Source of the DNA: Bifidobacterium asteroides
Lineage (GTDB): Bacteria > Actinomycetota > Actinomycetes > Actinomycetales > Bifidobacteriaceae
Assembly (NCBI RefSeq): GCF_009683175.1
Contig: NZ_WKKW01000002.1
Coordinates: 124,001-188,000 of the forward strand
Reading direction: 5' to 3'
Length of the DNA stretch: 64,000 bases
In this document: in pieces, positions 34,737 to 43,776 of the stretch
How positions within the stretch are numbered: the stretch's first letter is position 1
Layout: the number at the start of each line of letters is the position of its first letter
Notes under the pieces: model-generated
Told to the model about the DNA's origin: nothing
What the model saw: only the letters and a program-made list of their open reading frames with translations
Database searches by the model: none
Program-made: the position numbers and the translations under genes

Positions 34737-35992
34737 GATTGCTCCTGAATCTGGATCTGGCCCTGGGTCATCAGATCAAGCGTCTTCAGACCTTCCTCCA
34801 GGGAGATGTTCCGATAGACGATGTCCATGAAGGACCCCCACCCGGCTGTCGCATAGCCGCCATAGATGTAGTTGGATGTCTTGATCCATTGCCGTTCACG
34901 CTTGTCGTTGGTGAAGGATGCCTGGATGAGCTTCTGATATTTCGGATTGTTCAGGTCACGATAGGCCGGCGATATGGATCCCACGTCCGACCACATCATC
35001 CAATGCTTGTAGACGAAGTCCACGAAGTCTGCGGCAGCTTTGACCTTGGCCTCGGGCCGGTTCTTGTCCTTGAGCTGGAGCCAGTTCTGCTGGTATAGGA
35101 AGTTGGAGGGGTGCTCGGTACCGTACTGGAGGGTGTTGATCTCGCCAACCTTGTCCTTGCCCAGGGTGGAGGACATGTTGCCCTGCGCCCAGGTGCCCAG
35201 CATGCCGAAGACCGCATGCCCAGAGGCGAAGACCTGCTCGCCGTCGCTGTCGATGGGCGAGAGCATGCCCTGGTCGTTGAGGTCGCGCAGTGCCTTGAGC
35301 GGCTTGCGCCAGCCTGGACCGGTCATGTCCTTGACACCATCCTCGATGTTGGTGCCGGTGCTGTATAGCAGGGACATCATGGCCCAGGGCAGGTTGCCCA
35401 GGCAGAGCCCATAGACATCCTTGGGCAGCTTGCCCTTCATGGAGGCGATCTCATCAGTGGTGACCAGCCGGTCGTCCAGGATGTAGTCCAGGCCGTACTT
35501 GTGGATCAGATCCTTGTTGTAATAGATGGCCATCTGGAACATGTACAGGGGAATGCCGTAGGACTTGCCCTCGACCACGGTGTTCTGCCAGGCCTGCGGC
35601 AGGAAGTTCGACTTCTTGAGCTCCGGATGGTACTTGGTCCACACCGACGATGGGTTGAGCAACCCTTGGCTCTGCAGAACCGAAGTGGAGAACGAGTCGT
35701 TGATGACCAGATCGGGGATGTTCTTCCCGGTCTGCATGACGCTGTAGATCTTGGTGGTCAGATCCCCGCCGTTCATGGGCTGGAAGACCACCTTGTACTC
35801 GGGGCTCTGTGCATTGAAGGCCTTGATGATTTTCTGCATGGCCGGGCCGTCATCGCCGGTCAAACCATTCCAGAAGTAGATCTCCTTGGCGGATTGATCC
35901 GCGCCGCCACAGCCTGCGGTCGAGACCACCATGCCACATATGGCCGCCAGACTCAGCAATAGCCTGAGCCACCGTCGCGCAAATAGGGGCAT
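34733..35992 (-). CDS. Sugar-binding lipoprotein, second importer
   Basis: This 419-residue family 1 solute-binding protein has a lipoprotein signal: RRWLRLLLSLAAICGMVVSTAGC, abbreviated, with lipobox STAGC and Cys at about residue 27. The mature part has VIYFW-like start (KEIYFWNGLTGDDGPAMQ), NIPDLVINDSFSTS and MAIYYNKDLIHKYGL. The start is the ATG after GGGGAGG; the longer frame upstream extends into the operator and promoter. It is the first gene of a four-gene operon, and its ligand cannot be told from sequence. Confidence 0.9.
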   Translation of the reverse strand: MPLFARRWLRLLLSLAAICGMVVSTAGCGGADQSAKEIYFWNGLTGDDGPAMQKIIKAFNAQSPEYKVVFQPMNGGDLTTKIYSVMQTGKNIPDLVINDSFSTSVLQSQGLLNPSSVWTKYHPELKKSNFLPQAWQNTVVEGKSYGIPLYMFQMAIYYNKDLIHKYGLDYILDDRLVTTDEIASMKGKLPKDVYGLCLGNLPWAMMSLLYSTGTNIEDGVKDMTGPGWRKPLKALRDLNDQGMLSPIDSDGEQVFASGHAVFGMLGTWAQGNMSSTLGKDKVGEINTLQYGTEHPSNFLYQQNWLQLKDKNRPEAKVKAAADFVDFVYKHWMMWSDVGSISPAYRDLNNPKYQKLIQASFTNDKRERQWIKTSNYIYGGYATAGWGSFMDIVYRNISLEEGLKTLDLMTQGQIQIQEQS

Positions 35993-36169
35993 GTGGGTTC
36001 CACCTCCCCCGTGTCTTTCTTCCTTGAAGACACTCACAATCCCTCTAGCTCCTCTCGATGGGACCGGCACACCCGTATGCCGGCAACCCTGCATCGTTTC
36101 TTCCGAACCCGTCGGCCCCCGGGCATCAAACATCGACGCCCTGCGAGCCGGGCCGACCGGTTCATAGTG

Positions 36170-36187
36170 ATTTGCAACGTTGCAAAT
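36170..36187. promoter_or_regulatory. LacI-type operator of the second ABC operon
   Basis: ATTTGCAACGTTGCAAAT is a perfect 18-bp palindrome of the classic LacI-family form (TTGCAACGTTGCAA core). It lies two bases after the proposed -10 box, the same arrangement as in the GH172 operon, but its sequence is different, so another regulator is implied. Confidence 0.8.
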
Positions 36188-36189
36188 TC

Positions 36190-36218
36190 AGGGTAGCATG
36201 CATTCTGCAACCGAACAA
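36190..36218 (-). promoter_or_regulatory. Promoter of the second ABC operon
   Basis: On the minus strand TTGTTC (36213-36218) and TACCCT (36190-36195) are separated by 17 bp. The match to consensus is moderate; placement directly before the palindromic operator supports it. The leader to the ATG is about 190 nt. Confidence 0.5.
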
Positions 36219-36289
36219 AATCGTTGTTCCATATCAGAACCATCCAGGTAGGCCTTAAGGAATCAACAGCCAATCTCCCGGCTGACAGG

Positions 36290-36295
36290 TAGACT
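36290..36295 (+). promoter_or_regulatory. Probable -10 box for leaderless ffh
   Basis: TAGACT begins 15 bp before the ffh ATG; GGGG near the start could act as a weak ribosome site, so the leaderless reading is tentative. Confidence 0.35.
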
Positions 36296-36304
36296 TGGGG
36301 CACT

Positions 36305-37921
36305 ATGGCAGCATTTTCATCTTTGACCGACCGGCTCTCCCAGGCCTTCACCCACCTGCGCTCCAAGGGGAAGCTGACCGAGGCCGACATCGACGGCACA
36401 ATCCGCGAGATCCGCCGCGCCCTCCTTGATGCTGATGTCTCCTTGGACGTGGTGCGCTCCTTTACCGGACGCATCCGGGAACGCGCCCTGGGCGAGGAGG
36501 TCTCCAAGGCTCTGAACCCGGCCCAGCAGGTGGTCTCCATCGTCTATGACGAACTGACCGACATCCTGGGCGCAGGAGTGGATCGACCGCTCAATTTCGC
36601 CAAGAACCCGCCCACAGTCATCATGCTGGCCGGCCTGCAGGGTGCAGGCAAGACCACGCTGGCCGGAAAGCTGGGTTACTGGCTCAAGGATGCCGGGCAC
36701 ACCCCCCTGTTGGTGGCGGCCGACCTGCAGCGGCCCAACGCGGTCACCCAGCTCCAGGTGGTGGGCGAGCGCGCCGAAGTGCCGGTATACGCACCCGAGC
36801 CAGGCGTGCAGACCAGCGGATCCGAACTGGCGGCCCCCGGTCAGGTCACGGGCGATCCCGTCAAGGTGGCGGCTGACTCGATCAGGGTGGCCAAGGACAA
36901 GCTCTACGACGTGGTCATCATTGATACGGCCGGACGGCTGGGTGTGGATCAGGAGCTGATGGAGCAGGCCCGCAATATCCGCGACGCCGTCAACCCCGAC
37001 GAGATCCTCTTCGTCATCGATGCCATGATCGGCCAGGACGCGGTCGCCACAGCCAAGGCCTTCGACCAGGGTGTGGACTTCACCGGCGTGGTCCTGTCCA
37101 AACTGGACGGCGATGCCCGCGGCGGCGCTGCCCTGTCGGTGGCCTCGGTGACCGGCAAGCCCATCCTCTTCGACTCCAACGGCGAGGGTCTCAAGGACTT
37201 CGAAGTCTTCCACCCCGATCGTATGGCCTCCCGCATTCTGGACATGGGCGACATCCTGACCCTGATCGAGCAGGCCCAGCGCCAGTTCGACGAGGAGGAG
37301 GCCCGCAAGGCCGCCGGGAAGATGTCCGAGGGCAGCTTCGGCCTGGACGACTTTCTGGAGCAGCTCCAGCAGGTCCGCAAGCTGGGTTCCTTCAAGAGCA
37401 TCCTGGGCATGATCCCAGGAATGGCCCAGCACCGCAAGGAGCTTGAACAGTTCGACGAAAAGGAGGTGGATCGGACCCAGGCCATCATCCAGTCGATGAC
37501 TCCCCAGGAACGACGCGACCCCAGCATCATCGACGGCTCACGGCGGGCCCGGATCGCCTATGGTGCCGGCACCACGGTCTCGGCTGTCAACGGCCTGCTG
37601 CAGCGGTTCGAGCAGGCTGCCAAGATGATGAAGCGGATGACCAATGGCAGCCGCTCGATCCCGGGCATGGGCGGCATGGGCGCTGCCGGCGGCAAGAAGG
37701 GCAAAAAAGGCAAGAAAGGCCGTAAGGGTTCCCGCTCAGGCAATCCCATGAAGCGGGAGGCCGAAGAGAAGGCTTTACGCGAGCGCCTTTCCGGCAAGGG
37801 CAAATCCTCGGGCGGCTCGGCCTTCGCCAAGCGCCCCGAAACTGCGCAGATGCCTGAAGGCCTGCCGGACCTGCCACCCAACCTGGGCGGGGGGCTGGGC
37901 GGTCTCTTCGGCGGCCGCTGA
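36305..37921 (+). CDS. ffh: Signal recognition particle protein Ffh
   Basis: This GTPase of the signal recognition particle binds 4.5S RNA and signal sequences and delivers ribosomes to FtsY at the membrane. The 538-residue protein has the N domain, then GTPase motifs G1 GLQGAGKTT, DTAGRLGVD and VVLSKLDGDARGG, then a Met-rich M domain (GMIPGMAQHRK, KMMKRMTNGS). The C-terminus is extended by a basic KKGKKGKKGRKG stretch and a Gly/Pro-rich tail, as in many actinobacteria. A ~20-residue insert lies around residues 170-190 in the G domain. Confidence 0.96.
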   Translation: MAAFSSLTDRLSQAFTHLRSKGKLTEADIDGTIREIRRALLDADVSLDVVRSFTGRIRERALGEEVSKALNPAQQVVSIVYDELTDILGAGVDRPLNFAKNPPTVIMLAGLQGAGKTTLAGKLGYWLKDAGHTPLLVAADLQRPNAVTQLQVVGERAEVPVYAPEPGVQTSGSELAAPGQVTGDPVKVAADSIRVAKDKLYDVVIIDTAGRLGVDQELMEQARNIRDAVNPDEILFVIDAMIGQDAVATAKAFDQGVDFTGVVLSKLDGDARGGAALSVASVTGKPILFDSNGEGLKDFEVFHPDRMASRILDMGDILTLIEQAQRQFDEEEARKAAGKMSEGSFGLDDFLEQLQQVRKLGSFKSILGMIPGMAQHRKELEQFDEKEVDRTQAIIQSMTPQERRDPSIIDGSRRARIAYGAGTTVSAVNGLLQRFEQAAKMMKRMTNGSRSIPGMGGMGAAGGKKGKKGKKGRKGSRSGNPMKREAEEKALRERLSGKGKSSGGSAFAKRPETAQMPEGLPDLPPNLGGGLGGLFGGR

Positions 37922-37950
37922 CCCCTCCCTCCTGCAGGAGACAATGGCAC

Positions 37951-38934
37951 GTGAACACCCTTCTCTGGATTCTCGTGGGGCTCATCGCCCTATGGATGAC
38001 CCTGCGCTTCCTGCCTGCCGGAGCTGACCGGCACCGCCCCCTGGTGGAGCTGATCGCCCTGATCGACCTGCTGACCGTTCCCCTTCTGGCCATACTGATA
38101 TGGACGGTCGTCGCAGGCGCCTGGCCCCAATGTCTGCTGGCGCTGATTGAACTCACCCTGGTCAGCTGCCAGCGCCTGCGTTACCGGCTACCTCCGGCAG
38201 ACCGGACCTGTCAATCATCTTCTGAGCATGGACTGAGCGTCATGACTCTGAACTGCCGCTTTGGCAGGGCCGATCCCGAAGAAGTCGTGCGTTGCGTGCA
38301 GGCCTATGGAATTGAAGTGCTGGCCTTGCAGGAGGTGAAAGGAAAGCTGCTGGAGTCGCTTCAGGCTGCGGGCCTGAATCAGCTCCTGCCCTACCTGACA
38401 GAGGGGACTGCGAGCCCTAACGACAACGGCGGCTACAACGCCATCTTCTCGGCCTACCAACCCGTCAAGGCCTCCCCGTCGGCCTTGGACCTTCCGGCGG
38501 CTGCAGTACCCCTGGTCGAGCTCAAGACCGGCTCCGGACCGATCCGAGTAGCCAGCGTCCATCCCAAATCACCCCAGCGAGGCGCCAGGCAGTGGGGCAG
38601 GGGCATCGCTGCCCTGGCCAGGCTGAGCCATCCGCCCGTACCCACCATCGTCATGGGCGATTGCAACGCCACCCTGCAGCACCCGACCTTCCGGGCCATG
38701 CTGGCCAAATCCGGGCTGCATGACGCTTCTTTGCACCTGAAAGCCGGCAGCCATCCGACTTTCCCATCGGCAAGCGCGTTGCCCTCGTTGATCGAAATCG
38801 ACCATATTCTGACGGACGGCGACCTGGTCCCGCAATCCATGCACGCCCTTCGGATTCCAGGCAGCGACCACCGAGCTCTGGTAGCCCGTCTCACTCACCG
38901 TACAGGCCCACCATCCGCCATATCCCACGGTTGA
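37951..38934 (+). CDS. Membrane-anchored endonuclease/exonuclease/phosphatase family protein
   Basis: This is a 327-residue protein with about three N-terminal membrane helices (residues 1-75) followed by an EEP-fold catalytic domain. Metal and catalytic residues are seen in MTLNCRFG (Asn), LALQEVK (Glu), VMGDCNATL (Asp, Asn) and [10 protein letters not shown] (Asp-His). The start codon is GTG. The family includes phosphodiesterases and nucleases, and the membrane anchor suggests activity at the outer face or on lipids; the real substrate is unknown. It lies between ffh and rpsP, 29 bp after ffh. Confidence 0.8.
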   Translation: MNTLLWILVGLIALWMTLRFLPAGADRHRPLVELIALIDLLTVPLLAILIWTVVAGAWPQCLLALIELTLVSCQRLRYRLPPADRTCQSSSEHGLSVMTLNCRFGRADPEEVVRCVQAYGIEVLALQEVKGKLLESLQAAGLNQLLPYLTEGTASPNDNGGYNAIFSAYQPVKASPSALDLPAAAVPLVELKTGSGPIRVASVHPKSPQRGARQWGRGIAALARLSHPPVPTIVMGDCNATLQHPTFRAMLAKSGLHDASLHLKAGSHPTFPSASALPSLIEIDHILTDGDLVPQSMHALRIPGSDHRALVARLTHRTGPPSAISHG

Positions 38935-39065
38935 GGTATACTTTTGCTGTTATTCATGTCCGGAGGAGCCCTCTCATTCCGACGGCCGTGAGGAACACGC
39001 CAGGAGCGCCACCATGCCCCACATGGAGACGCCGCCGGGCATACCAAGTACCAAGGAGAGCCGTT

Positions 39066-39524
39066 TTGGCAACCAGAATTCGTCTGAAGAGAATGGGCAA
39101 GAAGTTCTACCCCTTCTACCGCGTGGTCGTGGTCGATTCCCGCAAGAAGCGCGATGGCAAGGTCATCGAGGAGATCGGCACCTACGATCCCAACACCCAG
39201 CCCTCTTCAATCAAGATCGACTCCGAGCGCGCCCAGTACTGGCTGGGTGTGGGCGCTCAGCCCAGCGACCCTGTCTTCAATCTTCTGAAGATCACCGGCG
39301 ACTGGCAGAAGTTCAAGGATCTGCCCGGCAAGGAAGGCACCCTTAAGGTGCCGCAGGCCGAGGTCGACGCCCAGGCCCGCATCGAGCAGGCACAGAACGA
39401 AGCCCAGAAGCTCAAGGCCGCCAAGTCCGAGGCTGACGCCAAGGCCAAGGCCCAGGCGGAGAAGGAAGCCCCCAAGGCCGATGAGTCGGCAGATGCCGCC
39501 AAGGCCGAGCAGACAGCTGAGTAA
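39066..39524 (+). CDS. rpsP: 30S ribosomal protein S16
   Basis: This is a 152-residue ribosomal protein. The first ~85 residues are canonical S16 ([39 protein letters not shown]); the remainder is an Ala/Lys/Glu-rich tail, as found in other bifidobacteria. The start is TTG, chosen because it begins the conserved N-terminus and has the ideal ribosome site AAGGAG eight bases upstream. The longer frame would add 45 residues unlike S16. It is followed by khpA and rimM. Confidence 0.95.
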   Translation: MATRIRLKRMGKKFYPFYRVVVVDSRKKRDGKVIEEIGTYDPNTQPSSIKIDSERAQYWLGVGAQPSDPVFNLLKITGDWQKFKDLPGKEGTLKVPQAEVDAQARIEQAQNEAQKLKAAKSEADAKAKAQAEKEAPKADESADAAKAEQTAE

Positions 39525-39560
39525 GGCACATTCACTTAAGGATTGGAAGGACCGGCTATC

Positions 39561-39794
39561 ATGCTTGCACAGGCTGTTGAGCACCTGATCAGGAACATCG
39601 TGGACTTTCCCGATGACGTGTCGGTCAAGTCCCACGAGAACTCTCGCGGAGAGCTGTTGCGGGTGCGGGTCAACCCCGAGGACATCGGCCGCGTGATCGG
39701 CAGGGGCGGCAGGACCGCCAACGCCATCCGTACCGTGATCCAGGCGCTGGCCGACCACAAGGTGCGCGTCGACATCATGGATGTGCGCCGGTGA
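39561..39794 (+). CDS. khpA: KH-domain RNA-binding protein KhpA
   Basis: This 77-residue single KH-domain protein binds RNA and in several Gram-positive bacteria works with KhpB/EloR in cell elongation control. It has LRVRVNPEDIGRVIGRGGRTANAIR (abbreviated) with the GxxG loop IGRGGR. The ATG follows the ribosome site GGAAGGA. It sits between rpsP and rimM, the standard place, and its stop overlaps the rimM GTG. Confidence 0.93.
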   Translation: MLAQAVEHLIRNIVDFPDDVSVKSHENSRGELLRVRVNPEDIGRVIGRGGRTANAIRTVIQALADHKVRVDIMDVRR

Positions 39795-40396
39795 GCCCCA
39801 GCCGGTCCACCAATCACGACCCGCAGGGTCCGGACCCTCAGCAGCGAAGGTTGCTGAGGGTCTGCCGTATCGGACGCGCCCAGGGACTCAAGGGCGAGGT
39901 CAACGTATATGCCTACACCGACGAGCCCGGGCGGCGCTTCGCCCCCGGCACCCGGTTGCAGACCAAGGACGGGCAGGTCTTCACGGTGATCTCATCCCGC
40001 CGCTTCAAACAGCGTTGGATCGTCCTCTTCAAAGGAGTGGAAGACAGGAACGCATCCGAAGCTCTGAACGGCATCGAACTGTATGTCCAGGCTGACCCAG
40101 CCCAGGAGCTGGCGCAGGAGGATGCCTGGTATCCCGAGGATCTGATCGGACTCGAGGTCCGCATGGCCCCGGGCAACTCTCTGGGTGAACCGTCCGGACG
40201 AGTGGTCGGCCAAGTCAGCGACGTACTGGACGGTGTAGCCCAGCAGCAGCTGCAGATCCGCATGGCCACCACAGAAAACGACGAAGAGGCGGAAGGGCTG
40301 ATACCCTTCGTCGAAGCCCTGGTGCCCCAAGTTGACATTGAAAACGGGTACGTGGCCATTGATCCACCTGGAGGACTTCTGCCCGGGCTGGGCTGA
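39791..40396 (+). CDS. rimM: Ribosome maturation factor RimM
   Basis: This 201-residue factor for 30S subunit assembly binds S19. It has an N-terminal RimM domain (RVCRIGRAQGLKGEVNVYAYTD, abbreviated) and a C-terminal PRC-barrel (DAWYPEDLIGLEV, then VGQVSDVLDG, then IPFVEALVPQVDIENGYVAIDPPGGLL). The start is GTG overlapping the khpA stop. In most bacteria trmD follows directly; here it is 8.5 kb away. Confidence 0.94.
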   Translation: MSPSRSTNHDPQGPDPQQRRLLRVCRIGRAQGLKGEVNVYAYTDEPGRRFAPGTRLQTKDGQVFTVISSRRFKQRWIVLFKGVEDRNASEALNGIELYVQADPAQELAQEDAWYPEDLIGLEVRMAPGNSLGEPSGRVVGQVSDVLDGVAQQQLQIRMATTENDEEAEGLIPFVEALVPQVDIENGYVAIDPPGGLLPGLG

Positions 40397-40415
40397 ACCT
40401 GTCTTTCAGCAGAAA

Positions 40416-40466
40416 CGTAAGTGGGGAGTCGGCGTCTTTCTTCGAGCCGCTGACTCCCCACTTACG
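40416..40466. terminator. Long hairpin between convergent rimM and lutC
   Basis: CGTAAGTGGGGAGTC pairs perfectly with GACTCCCCACTTACG, and the stem extends four more pairs (one G-U) around a 13-base loop. There is no real T tract on the plus strand and only TTTCTG on the minus strand, but position between convergent genes suggests a two-way terminator. Confidence 0.6.
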
Positions 40467-40502
40467 GGAAATGCGCCTGCCTGAGCAGGAAATCTAATTG
40501 AG

Positions 40503-41207
40503 TTACATGTCTTCAACAACCAAATATGTCATATCCAGGGGACCATGCACGCCCACCACGATCACCATCTCGATATCGCCCGTGTTGGAGGGGCCGGTGA
40601 TGAAGTTGATGTTGGAGGTCTTGAGCTCACCCGAGACCAAGGCTGGATCATAATAGTCCATGGCCTGCCGGGTTCGGGGCAGGATCTTGGACTTGCGGAT
40701 GATGCTCAGATAGTGCACCGGCAGGAAGTGGAAGGCTCGACCCTGACCCGGGGTGGTGGCCACGGTGATGGTGCCTGACTCCGCCAGCAGGAAGTCCGCA
40801 AACGCGATGGCCGTTCCGGACTCGTCGGCGGTCTTGATATTCTCCTCGCGGCTGGCTCCCGGCTTCCAGAAAGTGGCTGGAGGGTTCAGACCGTCCCTCC
40901 ACTCCTCCAGACCGAAGTCTGCGAACAGGTCGGAGGTGGGCAGCATCACATGGTCACTGTCGTCCTTGCGCGAATCGATGAACTCGTCCAATGCGGTGGG
41001 CAGCCCGGCCTTGGTGCAGGTGTGGAAGTCCACATGGACCGCCTCGCTGCTCTTCCGGGCGATCTCCAGCAGCTCGTCCTGGGTGTGGCCTGACAGGGTG
41101 GTCTCCGGCAGATCGTTGACCGGCACCAGAGGATGTTCCTTGAGCTGGTGGCGGGGCCGTCCGCTCTTCTTGGCCAGGTAATCCAGGAATACCTCACGAT
41201 CGGTCAT
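40503..41207 (-). CDS. lutC: Lactate utilisation protein LutC
   Basis: This 234-residue LUD-domain protein is the third subunit of the LutABC system for oxidising L-lactate to pyruvate. It has the nucleotide-fold pattern AIAFADFLLAESGTITVATTPGQGR and ends with VIVVGVHGPLDMTYLVVED. The start ATG overlaps the lutB stop (ATGA). The longer open frame upstream is rejected. The predicted location is the cytoplasm, on the membrane face. Confidence 0.88.
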   Translation of the reverse strand: MTDREVFLDYLAKKSGRPRHQLKEHPLVPVNDLPETTLSGHTQDELLEIARKSSEAVHVDFHTCTKAGLPTALDEFIDSRKDDSDHVMLPTSDLFADFGLEEWRDGLNPPATFWKPGASREENIKTADESGTAIAFADFLLAESGTITVATTPGQGRAFHFLPVHYLSIIRKSKILPRTRQAMDYYDPALVSGELKTSNINFITGPSNTGDIEMVIVVGVHGPLDMTYLVVEDM

Positions 41208-42709
41208 GCCTGCTGCTCCTTCTTGTGATGAGCGAACCAACTGCGGAAGTTCTGCCCGTGCTTGGGCGGATCCGGCAGATCACGCACCTTGGTCCATCCG
41301 CCGAAGACGAAGGGCATCCATTCCACATGCCGGTCACTGGTGAAGAGGTTCTTGGCCGTCTCCGGCTGCTTCTTGGATATGGGCGTCAGCATGGTGTGAT
41401 CCACCCCTAGGGCGGTGCGGAAGAGTGAGGAGTGGCCGGTTCCCAGGCCCACGACCCTCATGACCGCGTCGTCGATCAGATTGGCCTGGGACTGGTCATC
41501 CATCATGATCCGCCTGTGCTCGATCATGAGCTGATGCAGAGGAATCTTGACCGGACAGGTTGCCGTGCATGCCGCGCACAGGCTGCAGGCGTAGGGCAGG
41601 TCTCCGAAGTCGTCGTAGCCTCCGTCCAGCACCGGCGAGAGCACCGAGCCCACGGGACCGGGATAGATGGATCCGTAGCCGTGACCGCCGATGTGCCGGT
41701 AGATGGGGCAGACGTTCAAGCAGGAGGCGCAGCGGATGCACTGGAGGATGGGCTCGAAGACCGTTCCCAGAGCGTTGGAGCGGCCATTGTCCAGAATGAC
41801 CACATAGAAATCGTCCGGTCCGTCAGACTCCTGGCCGGTGCGTGGCGCAGTGTAGGTCAGGTAGGAGGTCAGCTTCTGGCCGACAGCGGACCGGGCCAGC
41901 ATGTTGTCCATGGTCTCGGCCTCCTTCATGGTCGGCACCAGACGCTCCATACCCATGACCACCACCTGGGTCTTGGGGATGCACATGGCCAGGTCGGCGT
42001 TGCCCTCGTTGGTCACCAGGTTGATCATGCCCGTGTCGGCCACGGCGAAGTTGCAGCCGGTGATGCCCATGTCCGCCTCAAGGAAGTGCTTGCGCAGAAC
42101 CTTGCGCGAGAACCGAGCCATGTGCTGGGGGTCGTTGTCACCCTTGTAGCCCAGCTTCTTTTCGAAAACCTGCCGAACCTGCTCGCGGTTCTTGTGCAGG
42201 GCGGGGAAGACCAGATGCGTGGGCTGGTCCCAGTCGTCCTCCTCCAGGATGAACTCGGCCAGGTCGGTCTCCAGCACCTCCAGGCCGGGCACAGTCATCA
42301 GCGTGGGGTCCAGGTTGATCTCGCTGGTCACCATGGACTTGCTCTTGACGACGTGTTTGGCCTTCTTTTCGATGGCGATCTGCTTGATGTATTGGGCAGC
42401 CTCATCGTCGGTCTGGGCGAAGAAGACATGACCGCCGCTCTTCTCCACGTTGTCGGAGAACTCCTCCAGGTAGTCAGGCAGGTAGCGGATGACGTGCTGG
42501 CGAATCTGCTCGCCCAGGTCGCGCCACTGTTCCCAGTTGCCCAGTTCCTGACGGGCGGCCTCCCGCTTGACCCACTGGGCATCCTGGGCCTTGGCCACCG
42601 CCTGCTGGGCGAATTTGTCCTGCTCGGACTCCTTGACCCTGGTCAGGAAGGGAGCCTTGCTGGTCCGCAGATATTGCGCGGCCTTCTTGCCATTGACCAT
42701 ACTGCTCAT
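41204..42709 (-). CDS. lutB: Iron-sulfur lactate utilisation protein LutB
   Basis: This 501-residue protein has a LUD domain in its N-terminal ~300 residues (HVVKSKSMVTSEINLDPTL, then CNFAVADTGMINLVTNEGN) and two [4Fe-4S] ferredoxin motifs: CIRCASCLNVCP and CSLCAACTATCP, at about residues 325 and 375. It carries electrons within LutABC. Its ATG overlaps the lutA stop. The length and motif order are standard. Confidence 0.93.
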   Translation of the reverse strand: MSSMVNGKKAAQYLRTSKAPFLTRVKESEQDKFAQQAVAKAQDAQWVKREAARQELGNWEQWRDLGEQIRQHVIRYLPDYLEEFSDNVEKSGGHVFFAQTDDEAAQYIKQIAIEKKAKHVVKSKSMVTSEINLDPTLMTVPGLEVLETDLAEFILEEDDWDQPTHLVFPALHKNREQVRQVFEKKLGYKGDNDPQHMARFSRKVLRKHFLEADMGITGCNFAVADTGMINLVTNEGNADLAMCIPKTQVVVMGMERLVPTMKEAETMDNMLARSAVGQKLTSYLTYTAPRTGQESDGPDDFYVVILDNGRSNALGTVFEPILQCIRCASCLNVCPIYRHIGGHGYGSIYPGPVGSVLSPVLDGGYDDFGDLPYACSLCAACTATCPVKIPLHQLMIEHRRIMMDDQSQANLIDDAVMRVVGLGTGHSSLFRTALGVDHTMLTPISKKQPETAKNLFTSDRHVEWMPFVFGGWTKVRDLPDPPKHGQNFRSWFAHHKKEQQA

Positions 42710-43524
42710 ACCAGAGCCCCCTCTTCCTTGGCAGCCCTGACCGAGCCCACGGCCCCATCGCCGGCAGAGCGGCCTTCCACATACTTGACGCGGCTCATGT
42801 CCACCTTGTGATTGAGCACCTCAGCCAGGTGCATGATGGTGATCTTCTCGCCGCGCCGGTTGAAGCGGCCGCCGATGTTCATCAGGCAGCCCGGATCGCA
42901 GGAGATGAGGACGCTGGCCTTGGTGCTGAGCACGTCGTTTACCTTCTCATCGACCATCTGCTTGGAGATCTCAGGCTCCTTCATGGAGAACATGCCGCCG
43001 AACCCGCAGCAGTTCTCGATGTGGGGCAGGGGGACCATGGTCAGTCCCTTGACATGGTCCAGCAGGACGAAGGGGCTGGTCCGCTCCCCCAGCAACCGGG
43101 TCATATGGCAGGAGCGGTGGTAGGTGGCCACGGCATCGAGCTCGGCACCCGCGTCCAGCACACCCAGCACCCTATAGAGGAACTGCGAGAACTCATAGGT
43201 CTTGTCAGCCATGGTCTGGGCCTTGGCCGCATAGACCGGGTCGTTCTTCAGATGGAAGGGCAGCTCCTTGAGCATGTTCACGCAGGAGCCCGCCGGACCC
43301 ACGATGTAGTCGGCATCCACGCTCAGCAGGGCATCGACCTCGTTGCGCATGACCTGCATGCTCTCCTTGACATACCCGCTGTTGAAGGTGGGCTGGGCGC
43401 AGCAGATCTGTTGCTTGGGAAGGTAGGTGTCGCAGCCGAACCGCTCCAGCACCTCCACCATGGCCTTCCCCACGTTCGGAAACATGAGGTCCACCACACA
43501 GGTGGAGAATATCACTACTTTCAT
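42706..43524 (-). CDS. lutA: Lactate utilisation protein LutA
   Basis: This 272-residue protein has two CCG-type domains, with CCAQPTFNSGY and CCGFGGMFSMKEPEIS, characteristic of LutA/GlpC-like and heterodisulfide-reductase-like iron-sulfur subunits. It is the first gene of lutABC, with a GAGAGGTG ribosome site. No lactate permease is adjacent, so the source of lactate or an alternative 2-hydroxy acid is unclear. The strongly saccharolytic lifestyle of the group makes a role in redox balance possible. Confidence 0.92.
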   Translation of the reverse strand: MKVVIFSTCVVDLMFPNVGKAMVEVLERFGCDTYLPKQQICCAQPTFNSGYVKESMQVMRNEVDALLSVDADYIVGPAGSCVNMLKELPFHLKNDPVYAAKAQTMADKTYEFSQFLYRVLGVLDAGAELDAVATYHRSCHMTRLLGERTSPFVLLDHVKGLTMVPLPHIENCCGFGGMFSMKEPEISKQMVDEKVNDVLSTKASVLISCDPGCLMNIGGRFNRRGEKITIMHLAEVLNHKVDMSRVKYVEGRSAGDGAVGSVRAAKEEGALV

Positions 43525-43755
43525 TACCGCACCTCTCTACAACCTTGCACGCCAGGTCCGAACCATCCCCGGATCGCGGAGAAACCCAACATCACTTGAA
43601 CCCCTAATCCTTCCAACGCATCGCTGCCTTGCGACCGACCACGTCCATGCGGACACCGATGCGCAATCCTTGAAAGGACCCATCATTATCATGGTCTCGA
43701 CCTGGAATTCGCACCGTCGGGAATCGCCCACACTCAGCTTCCGAACGTGTGAGAT

Positions 43756-43776
43756 TTACCACATATATGTTACCAC
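43756..43776. promoter_or_regulatory. TTACCAC direct repeat between lutA and ydcF
   Basis: Two TTACCAC heptamers are spaced 14 bp apart, flanking an AT-rich ACATATATGT palindrome. It may be a binding site for a regulator of the lut operon or of the divergent gene. Apart from promoters and this element, the 43525-43883 spacer holds nothing recognisable. Confidence 0.35.
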
